Positions 56,710 through 64,000 of a stretch of DNA of 64,000 nt are shown here, in pieces. Position numbers and translations under genes: made by a program. A model generated the notes under the pieces. That model did not search any database. It was not told the DNA's origin and worked only from the letters and a program-made list of their open reading frames with translations. The stretch is taken from NCBI RefSeq assembly GCF_019649055.1, contig NW_026570335.1, positions 186,001-250,000 of the forward strand. The letters are read 5' to 3'. Numbering within the stretch: the first letter of the stretch is position 1; every line of letters starts with the position of its first letter. This DNA comes from Paramacrobiotus metropolitanus. Lineage: Eukaryota; Tardigrada; Eutardigrada; Parachela; Macrobiotidae.

Positions 56710-57548
56710 ATGAAAATCGCTCATGAACGATTGGCGCAAAACAAAAAAGAACGGACGGATCAAAGAGCGAGTGAAACACCTAAAGGTCATCAGACATTAG
56801 CGGGAAGTTTTGCCGGGGCGGAGGGTCACCCGAGCTCGAGAACAATGAAAGAGAAGAAGAATGAAATTGACTTCGTTTACAGTTGCTCATGAGAGAACGG
56901 TACTGAGCAGTTAAGGAGAGAAGGTTCAAGAAGCGATTGAGGCTAAAAGGTCACCAGACTTTAGCCGAAAATGTTGGAAGAAAAAGGTCATCAGACTTTA
57001 TCCGGAAAGCTGGCAGCTAAAGGTCAGCAGAAATTGCAGCCGGGGGGAAAGGTCACCTGTGCTCAAGCACGAAGAAGAAGCGCCTACTTTGAAGGCTTTG
57101 ATGGAAAAAGACGTAGCACTCATTCAGAAGCAAAGGAGGACTGAAAGGTCATGGTGTTAATGAAGCAGAGAAAGGTCACCATACATCAGCAAGAGCAAAG
57201 TGTGGGAGGAAGGACCACCACACGAGAAAAAGCAGTCAGAGGGAGAAGCAAATGAGCAGACCGTAGTTCTCAAATTTCTTTCGAACTACACTCTGCAAGA
57301 AGAGTAGAAATGGCGAAGGGGCTAAAGTACTTAGCGAATGGGCTAAGATGAGAAAGGTCACCCATACAGTTGAGAATGGTTCAGCTAAAGAAGGATGACA
57401 AAGGTCATCATCAAAGAGCAGCGAAAAGTTTCAGCTCAGCACCGAATAGCCTTGTTATCATAGGATTAAAGATAGACGTTGGAAAATGAAATCAATGAAA
57501 GGTCACGGGACTTACAATTTTTGAGATTGTAGGTGAAAACGGAAAAAA
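56710..57548 (+). repeat. Spacer of B dense in AAAGGTCA
   Basis: Corresponds in position to A's spacer and ORF4, but ORF4 is absent. Exact octamers recur about every 60-100 bp. Hairpins include GGCTAAA/TTTAGCC (56941-56966), which contains the octamer, and a GTGTGG/CCACAC-type one near 57198. No gene. Confidence 0.65.
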
Positions 57549-58514
57549 ATGGCTTAACGGAGCCAAACTGATCAGAAGACAGAGAAGGGATGGAGACCGT
57601 CGATCGTAAAGGTCACCGGCGACCCGCTGACAAATTACAACGAGGATTGCCCGGATTGCAAGCGCAACAACATTCTTTCAGGTGAACGATTCCCTTGTTG
57701 GGAATGCGTGGTGGCCGTGCCGATGCCAAATCACCTCCTGATAATACCGCACGAAGCAAGAAGAGGCAATTTAGATGTATTTCGACACCTGGTCAGAAGA
57801 AAAACGTGGCTAAAACTATCGCCCGAAGATAGAGTGATCTTGGAGGATAAATACCGAATGTGGGTAGGACGCAGACCTGGATGGATTGTCACTCTTGAAC
57901 CTCTGAAAACTGCGGAAGCGGATGCGTTCAGAAAGAAGTTTAAAAAAGACACAGCAAGAACGATGCAGAAAAAGCGCTTGGAAGAAAGATAGAAAGCTGC
58001 GGCAGAGAAGGGTTTAGCCAATGCAGCTAAAGGTCATGCGGGACTTGCAGTACCCGTTTCGGACGCGATATTGAATAAACAAGAGGTAGAGGAGGTGATA
58101 ATCCGCGAATCACTTATCCAGCAATTGGATATCATCCTCAAGGATCCACTCTCACTAACGAAAGAGGAACATACGATATTCCTGCAAGAAAAGGTTAACC
58201 TGACGAAAGGGAGCCGATGGTCGCAGGTCACTAAAATTGTGATCGAAGACAAAGTCGAGGAAATGCGCAAGTTCTGTACGCAAGAAAAAGAAATGACGGA
58301 GACCTTTAGCAGTTTCAAGAGAGACGAGTTCAAACGACCGAAATCATCCTCGAAAAAAAGGTCATCCGACAGAATTGAAAGGTCACGCGTCTACGAAAGG
58401 TCATCCGATCATTCTCGAAAAAGGTCACAAGAATCAGAAAGGTCACGCGTAGACGAAAGGTCATCCAATCATCCACGAGAAAGGTCACGGGACTTAAAAA
58501 GTGAGGATGGTTGA
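57549..58514 (+). pseudogene. Element B ORF5: CxxC protein with Arg/Ser tail
   Basis: ATG-GCT-TAA at 57549: the third codon is a stop where A has CAA. The frame then carries CPDC and CWEC (57650-57712), the charged domain matching ORF5 of A, a TAG at 57991, and a tail rich in Glu-Arg-Ser and Arg-Ser repeats. At least seven tail triplets are coded by GAAAGGTCA, AAAGGTCA or equivalent. It ends at TGA 58512. Confidence 0.65.
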
Positions 58515-59909
58515 CGCAAGAAAACATTTGATCTGCATTCAGCGCAGAGGTGACCGAAATCGGCACAGTGCTACTAGCAGCCGGAGCGCAGGAGACGACT
58601 TGCAAGAGAGGGAAAGGAACCTCGAGATCGAACGTCCGATCAAAATGAAAGCAAAGACGTTTCGATCGGAACCGCGATAATGGTTCAAATGATCAGTGAT
58701 GACCTTTAGGGCATCGCTGATGTGCTAGTTACGGCCAACAGTCGGCAGCACGAGAATGGTAATAAAGGTATAGTATCAGGGCGAAGGAGACGTAACTTGT
58801 TGAACTGTCATACCGTTCGTGTCTTTGTTGTTTTCAGAGTTTTGTTGCAGAGGATCAAGGCGATCCGAAATATGGGGAGTTACGGAGGTCATCCGGCCCT
58901 CGAAGCAGGAAGAGTAACGGCGTTAACCGGCCTTCCTCATTACATTTAAAACGTCACCTTTAGAGTGTAGTTGCGGCCTACTGAGTCGGCACACTCTTGC
59001 GGAATGACAGAAGCCACAAGGGTGAAAAAGAGAAAGAGTTCAAGAAATAGGAGTAAAAACTTCAGATGTTGAGGTAACGGCGATAACCGGCCTCAGAATA
59101 AAGAGGAGTTACGGCGTCAACCGGCCCTTTAACCTGGTAAGGAAAAGAAGAAAAGTGCGCGTCAATCTGCACTAAAAGAAAAGAAAAGGGATGTGCGACG
59201 AAGAAAATGGTTGAAAAAGAATGATGACCTTTACAAGGGAGGCAAGCAGAATTGCTTGGAAGCTGAAAATCGGCTAAGTTCCTCCATGACCTTTAATATG
59301 GAATTCATGATGGAAAAAGGATGACCTTTTGGGATCGTCACGGCCCAATCGAGTCGCACATCAGCAGAGAAAGGGATGACCTTTGAGAACTTCACTGCTC
59401 AACGAGTCATCGATTAAAGTTGAAAAGAATGACCTTACCAGGGAGGAAGCATCAAGCTTGTCTTTCAAGACGTCCCTCCATGTCCAAGAGGAAGAATCTC
59501 ATTTTGCAGAAGTCGTACTTGATACGCAATTATTCCAAAGATGAAGAAGCAGTATTCAGAAGTCGTACTTGATACGCACCTATTCCATAAAGCGGATCTC
59601 AATTTTGATGAAAAAGATTGCTCAAAAAAGAGCGGAATGGACCAAAGCGGATTACGGTTGACAGGACCCAGTGACCTTTAGGAGTCGGAGGATCCTAGTC
59701 GTTTTGATAATGAATTCTGTTGATATTTTTTTACTGTTTTCACTTTTTGTTTCGAGATCTCTTTATTCACACATGTAATTGGAATTTGTGATGTTAAAAG
59801 GAGATAAAATCTCGATGTTTTTGTTATGCGCACAGACGAGCCGTCAAGGATCCCATGGAATTGGACGTGGATTCTGCTTCGACGGAGCTCAGCCTCCCTC
59901 CCAGAGGCA
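58515..59909 (+). promoter_or_regulatory. Structured 3' region of B
   Basis: Holds six hairpins with an AGTTACGG...GTCGGC-like core and varied arms (58718-59135), octamer sites, and a GGGAGGAAGC...GACGTCCCTCC fold (about 59438-59480). It also has two copies of GTCGTACTTGATACGCA (about 59503 and 59560). The last bases before the LTR are CCTCCCAGAGGCA. There is no ordinary purine-rich tract. A has the same blocks at 61004-61643. Confidence 0.6.
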
Positions 59910-60244
59910 TGTGAGCGCAGGCGTACATGCGTACACCCTCGCTTTGGCAGTCTGTTGTGTTTTGCTGCACGCCCGCCTTACGCGTGGCGGAAGCATGGTG
60001 TTCTGCGCGCACCCGCACTGTGTGGCGGCTACTTGCGCATTTTCCACGCTTGCTGCAGTCAGCAATGCGGAGTTGTCCACGAGGAAATTCTTACGAATTT
60101 AGTCTGTTCATAAATTCCTAGCAGTCACGCCGTTTCTCGCTTTCCGTAGTGTAGGCGCATTTATAGCATTGCTAGGCTTTTTGGTAGGCAGAATTCCGTC
60201 AATTCTGTTCCTACGCGTGAACCTTCATTGGGTCCACGCTTTCA
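59910..60244 (+). repeat. 3' LTR of B
   Basis: 335 bp, identical by eye to 42766-43100, followed by the CGGG duplication. Confidence 0.95.
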
Positions 60245-60248
60245 CGGG

Positions 60249-60841
60249 AAATGGCGGCCAAATTAGGAGTGCCAGCCAGGCATTATGCAATTGCTGACAA
60301 AGCGAAACGTGATTTGGCTACATGCGAAGATCGTTTTACGGGCGATGCCAAACAGATATTTGATGCCCAGTACCAGGAATGGCTTGATCGAATTCACGAG
60401 ACGATGGGATCGCGTTACATTGAACCGAAGGATAACGTCCGTGCTTATATCAAGAAGTATTTCATATGAGACGAATCCAAAAGAGCGGACACTGCACCAG
60501 TTCCGAATACACCGGGAAAAAGGGCTGTCAAGAATCAGCAAATCCGCGATCACTACGAGGATCTGAGACAGCAGTTGGAAAAAGACCCGCAAAACCGGAA
60601 CTTGCAGCGAGCAGAAAACGATGCACGACACCGGTTGGACGCGATTAAACGTTCTCGACAGGGAAAAGGTCGCGGACCACGGAGTAACACGGCTCGTGCC
60701 CAAGAAGAAGACGCCATGCAGGTTGAGTCGACCGAACCGTTTGATCGGACTTCTGACAAGAATCAGTATCGGTCATCCTGGAAACGACCGCCTCGAAGAG
60801 ATGGCGACGGAGAAGGGTCAAGTGAGACGATGGGCCATTGA
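60249..60841 (+). pseudogene. Element A ORF6, 3' part
   Basis: Resumes the frame cut at 42765. It is helical (KLGVPARHYAIADKAKRDL, FDAQYQEWLDRIHE), then meets a TGA at 60467, after which the same frame continues with a basic low-complexity tail (KRSRQGKGRGPR) to TGA 60839. The whole product would be about 385 codons. Family unknown. Confidence 0.6.
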
Positions 60842-61643
60842 AAATGACTTAAAAAGGAGTTGCTACGGCTTTGAGTCGGCTCCCATTCCATCGATCCACT
60901 GCCAACTCTAAGCGAAGAGAATCGACGGTAGTCAGCCGGATCACTTAAACGGAGTAGCTACGGTGAATCTCGCCGGCTCTCTTAAAAAGGCTAACATGGA
61001 CTGTGCGACGAAATGACCTTTATCAGGGAGGCAAGCTAAAACGCTTGAAAGTCGAAAAATGGCTAAGTTCCTCCATGACCTTTAACCGAAGAAAATTTGA
61101 AGTTGCAAAGCGGACTAATGATGTCGCACGTCCATGATAAGAAACGGTTTACTAGGGAGGAAGCGGATTACGCTTGTCTAAAAGACGTCCCTCCATGACC
61201 TTATACGGATCTCATTATCGTACAATGATACGCACCTAATCCAAAGATGAAGAAATCAGTATTCCTAAGTCGTACTTGATACGCAAATATTCCTAAAAGC
61301 GGATGTGATGAAAGTCGCACTGGATGCGCATAATGCTCAAGCGGAGCGGAATTGGACCAAAGAGTTCCTAATGGTGGACAGGATACCCGTGATCTTTATG
61401 AGTGGAGGATCCTAGTCTACGGATTTTTGATTAACTTCTGTTGATCTGTTTTGTAATAGAATTGATATGGAATAGTATTTTTGATACAGATCTCTTTATT
61501 CACATTGTATAAAAGGAATCATGTGATAAATGGATTAGAGATTCTGATGTTTTCTTTACGAGCGCGCACAGACACCAGCCTACGACGGAATTGGACGGTG
61601 GCGTGGACAGCCTCGAGGGACCTCGGCATCCCTCCCAGAGGCA
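60842..61643 (+). promoter_or_regulatory. Structured 3' region of A
   Basis: Two hairpins with the TACGG...CGGC core (60850, 60945), octamers in TGACCTTT orientation (61014, 61075), the GGGAGG...CCTCC folds, and three copies of a GTCGTACTTGATACGCA-like string (61212-61335). It ends in CCTCCCAGAGGCA before the LTR, as in B. The order of blocks is the same in both elements. Confidence 0.6.
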
Positions 61644-61987
61644 TATGAGCCATGGCTCGCACTGCGTACACCAAGATCCGGGTACGCGTACGGATTCCTC
61701 TGTCTGTGTTGCGTCTCGCTTTCTTTGTTCTCGGCTTTAGAGCCGTTTCTGTCTGCGCTCTATCGCGCCACGTGGAAATATGCCGTTGAGTGGCAGCTGA
61801 ATGCAGCTCGCCGAAGGCACTTGGCAGTTGGTGAATTTACAGTGTAGAGAACGCTGATTAAAAGTGTATTACGTTAACTGGATGTCGTGCGTTGCGCATT
61901 TATCCCTTAGGACGTTACGCTATACACTCCACAGAGTCCTGTCAGTCTGGGCTGCTGTCCTGGATTCATCCTGAATCCACGGTTTCA
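61644..61987 (+). repeat. 3' LTR of A
   Basis: 344 bp; differs from the 5' copy at two sites by eye. Followed by the GGTA duplication (61988-61991). Confidence 0.92.
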
Positions 61988-61991
61988 GGTA

Positions 61992-62278
61992 CGTACATTG
62001 CAGTGTAACCGCAAGCCTCACGCAGATTTTTGTGTCAGAGGAATTCCTCGCTTGGGAAGTTCGCAGTTTTCAAACATAAAAGAGTACAAAGCTTTCATAT
62101 CCAACCAGTTAAAAGAAGCCGGAATTGCTACAAGATTTGTAAGCGTATTTGTCCCTCCTGCTGGGGACAAACGAACGTCGACTTTGCCCGTGTTGGAACA
62201 TTCAAGGATGCATCTGAAAAGATTTTGAATCCAAAAATCTGGCCGTCTAATGTGTTTGTACGAGAATGGGTCTACTGA
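61992..62278 (+). pseudogene. LINE ORF1 protein, 3' part
   Basis: Continues the frame from 18547 without gap once A and one GGTA are removed. It shows an RNA-binding-type segment (DFCVRGIPRLGSSQ) and, after a frameshift near 62170, the WPSNVFVREWVY ending typical of CR1/L2/Jockey-like ORF1 proteins, then TGA at 62276. Confidence 0.65.
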
Positions 62279-62575
62279 TATTCTGTTGCTAATTTTGCAA
62301 CACGATCTTTACATAATTTGTCGTCTATTTAGTTGTCTAAGATATCCTGAATGTATCCCAGCAATGGTTTTTGTGGTCTTGATATGAAAATCGCTGCTTT
62401 ACTTTCATTTGTTATGCATGTCCCTTGATGTAACCTTTGTCAAAGTATAAGCTTTTATTGTTGTCGAAAAGCTAAACACTATATGTTATTGTTAATTTTT
62501 GACTGTGTCTGTCTGAAGCCTAGAGGGGGCACCTGCTCCGTGCAAGGACAATAAACTCCATTATTATTATTATAC
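62279..62575 (+). mobile_element. LINE 3' UTR and TTA-repeat tail
   Basis: The ORF1 stop is followed directly by about 300 bp ending AATAAACTCCATTATTATT... (about 62549-62573), a 3' tail typical of non-LTR retrotransposons. No endonuclease or reverse transcriptase ORF2 lies between. The unit is therefore ORF1-only, by deletion or as a non-autonomous family. Confidence 0.6.
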
Positions 62576-62998
62576 ACAATCCTTATTTGATTAACGCGTA
62601 GTAACTACATTTTTCTAATAAATTGTTAATGGCTGCTTCTTACTCTTATAGACTTAACATTAGAAACTTTATCAAGCAAAAAAATTTATCAAGCACTTCA
62701 TCGGTGCCTTTTCAGCCGTTCCTCGGTTTTCCTCGGATATGCGCCCTTCTTAGATGGCAGCACATCACGGTTCGACCACAGACCTATGGTATGAGCCTGG
62801 TGTGCTAACCTCAAACAGAGAGGAACACAGCAAAAACGAATAAAACGATAAAACGAATGGAGGACGCGGTGAGCCGAGCTGCCCTTGGATTGGAGGATCG
62901 CTTCGTCACGCTACGAGGACGTAGCGAAAGCTGCAAAGTGGGTGTGAAGAGAGAAGCGGCTCACGAAAAGCGATGAATTCATTCAAAAGATTTCAGTG
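62576..62998. other. Flank with SINE fragment and a short ORF
   Basis: Holds a SINE body copy (62699-62757) and a 38-codon ATG ORF at 62858-62974 with charged composition. I cannot support a function for the ORF. Confidence 0.4.
62699..62757 (+). repeat. SINE body copy, headless
   Basis: Shares ATCGGTGCCTTTT, CAGCCGTT, CTCGGTTT, CCTCGGAT and GCGCCCT blocks with 63077-63133 but lacks the tRNA-like head. Confidence 0.6.
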
Positions 62999-62999
62999 T

Positions 63000-63133
63000 G
63001 TTGCTCCGTGGTGCAGTGGTACTGCGGCTACTTCTGCCTACGCGGATCTAACGACGTAGCCGGGGTTCGATTACCCCATCGGTGCCTTTTTCAGCCGTTT
63101 CTCGGTTTCCCTCGGATTGCGCCCTGCTTAGAG
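63000..63133 (+). repeat. tRNA-headed SINE copy
   Basis: The head at about 63003-63085 has an A-box-like TGGTGCAGTGG and a B-box-like GGTTCGATTAC. Its acceptor stem pairs imperfectly (two mismatches), so it is tRNA-derived rather than a working tRNA. The body matches 62699-62757. No tail was identified. Confidence 0.55.
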
Positions 63134-63334
63134 TCCTTTTCCGAGTCTGTAACCATATTCGGACCCGTATCCGTAGCACTCGAAATACGCTCCAAAAAGG
63201 TTAAAGAAACAGCGCAGACAGCAACCGAAATGACGGAGGAAGCGACAAAATATTATAAGTCACAAGTGTACAGTAGGTTCTTTAGTGGGGATATGATGTC
63301 AATTTCTAATACAGCGCAATGCGATAAAGCATAG
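63134..63334 (+). other. Coding-like segment
   Basis: Open frame to TAG at 63332 with an amphipathic Lys/Glu/Thr helix (KKVKETAQTATEMTEEATKY). It follows a TTAG that could be a splice acceptor. It could be a terminal exon or chance. Confidence 0.2.
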
Positions 63335-63726
63335 TACACCACCTTAAAAACTTTTTACAACAGCGGACAGCGAGACTGCAGAATAAGCGACATATTAGCA
63401 GTCTTCCTGTCACATACTTGTATGCCAAACTTTCATTAATTTGCACCAGAGAACTCTTAGACAAAGCCTTAAACTAGCTGACCGACGGTTTAATGGTAAT
63501 TGATGCAATATTATAGTTTTTTTGTTAACAGATAGCACGCAACAACGTATATTTCAAGAGCACTTCATTTTAATCACGCATTCCCCAGTGCTTTTCAAGC
63601 ATTCTAGGGATGCGGTTTTTAAAAGAACACGCAAGATGCTCCAGCTGGATCGAAACAGACCTGTAACAGCAAGTTTCTTTTACAATGATTTCAACTTTTA
63701 CCTGCCATTTTCGTGGTAACCTTTAC
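63335..63726. other. Non-coding; intron side of the edge exon
   Basis: No supported gene. The part next to 63727 would be intron of the minus-strand exon. Confidence 0.35.
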
Positions 63727-64000
63727 CTCAATCACTGTAGACCCGGCCAGGTAGGGTGTATTTACCGTCTGAGATGGCGCAACGGAGAAAAGTAGCGTCT
63801 GGCAGCCCGAAAAGTTGATGACGCCGGGATAATTTGAAGCCCCATAGATCCCGGTTTTACTTGATGGTGGAAAGTTGAACAAAGAATTGTAATTACTGAT
63901 TAAAATTGCACCCGGATTGGCGCCATAATCGAGGACGGCCGGCGAATAGATCGCGGTGGATCCGGCTTGGCTGGTTAGATCAGCTAATGAAGCGCCGAGA
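63727..64000 (-). CDS. Host gene exon, partial (runs off the window)
   Basis: The minus-strand frame is open from the window edge through about 91 codons. Composition is GC-richer and protein-like (beta-rich: Tyr/Gly/Ser/Val, for example GIYGASNYPGVINF), with a perfect-looking donor GAG|GTAAAG at 63727/63726. It looks like an internal exon of a secreted or extracellular beta-sandwich protein; that is a guess from composition. The family is not recognised. Confidence 0.4.

Larger units (their letters stand above)
42766..60244 (+). mobile_element. Element B: giant Ty3/Gypsy-type LTR retrotransposon
   Basis: 17,479 bp with LTRs of 335 bp (42766-43100, 59910-60244) that look identical and a CGGG duplication (42762-42765, 60245-60248). 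Same plan as A but without ORF4 and ORF6. It retains RT and RNase H but lacks the integrase core. It also has a Gag frameshift, a deletion before the protease, and stops in ORF3, pol and ORF5. Zero LTR divergence implies very recent insertion, so integrase was probably supplied in trans or lost afterwards. The octamer AAAGGTCA/TGACCTTT is even denser than in A. Confidence 0.92.
18548..61987 (+). mobile_element. Element A: giant Ty3/Gypsy-type LTR retrotransposon (with B and C inside)
   Basis: Bounded by 344-bp LTRs (18548-18891 and 61644-61987) with GGTA duplications at 18544-18547 and 61988-61991. Without element B, element C and one duplication copy for each, it is about 21.1 kb. PR, RT, RNase H and DD35E integrase occur in the Ty3/Gypsy order. 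It also has a coiled-coil ORF before gag and three further ORFs after integrase. Its ORFs carry several in-frame stops, frameshifts and a deletion, while the LTRs differ at only two sites by eye, so it was probably already defective when it inserted. The target is a LINE ORF1, whose frame is exact once the element is removed. Confidence 0.9.

Noticed and set aside
18892-61643. Envelope-like gene in A or B
   Set aside because: No ORF after integrase shows a signal peptide, membrane anchor or fusion motif; ORF4-ORF6 look soluble.
63003-63085. Functional tRNA gene
   Set aside because: A and B boxes are present, but the acceptor stem has mismatches and the sequence continues into a SINE body that is repeated elsewhere.

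Overview
The window is metazoan nuclear DNA, most likely from an invertebrate; I cannot name the species. The evidence is a short spliced gene, a Harbinger-type transposon, TA-flanked MITEs, a LINE ORF1, tRNA-headed SINE copies and a higher-order satellite. There is no bacterial operon structure. Almost everything is repetitive, and only fragments at the two ends could be host genes.

Layout. 1-4294 is a satellite of about 155-bp monomers organised in higher-order units of about 800 or 950 bp. 4300-17887 is old intergenic DNA holding coding-like remnants, a Harbinger element (Myb/SANT-like gene 6820-7841; transposase on the minus strand 8091-9824, split by a 655-bp TA-flanked foldback MITE), a related foldback MITE (14052-14644) and a small third one (16045-16190). 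17888-18547 and 61992-62575 are the two halves of one LINE ORF1 unit.

That LINE was split by element A, a giant Ty3/Gypsy-type LTR retrotransposon (18548-61987, 344-bp LTRs, target duplication GGTA). Element A was hit twice. Element C (30637-35507, minus strand, duplication CCGT) is an ordinary Gypsy element lacking integrase, and it sits in A's integrase gene. Element B (42766-60244, identical 335-bp LTRs, duplication CGGG) is a relative of A and sits in A's last ORF. Without its insertions A is about 21.1 kb; B is 17.5 kb.

A and B share one plan: LTR, initiator-tRNA-Met primer site, a 1.3-1.4 kb leader, ORF1 (long coiled coil), ORF2 (Gag capsid, CCHC knuckle, Gly-rich tail) in the +1 frame, a predicted -1 frameshift signal (GGGAAAC, 9-nt spacer, hairpin holding the Gag stop), ORF3 with protease, then a novel Cys/His domain, RT, RNase H, integrase and a repetitive tail. 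Extra ORFs follow: ORF4 (A only, possible winged helices), ORF5 (CxxC pairs plus an Arg/Ser tail) and ORF6 (A only), then a structured 3' region.

The most unusual signal lies at the nucleotide level. Both giant elements are saturated with the octamer AAAGGTCA/TGACCTTT (an NBRE-like nuclear-receptor half-site) in both orientations and all reading frames. They also carry several families of mini-hairpins with constant cores and compensating arms, including minihelices that copy the acceptor stem and CCA end of the tRNA that should prime the element.

A and B look young by their LTRs (2 and 0 differences by eye) yet are coding-defective, so they were probably mobilised in trans by an intact copy elsewhere.
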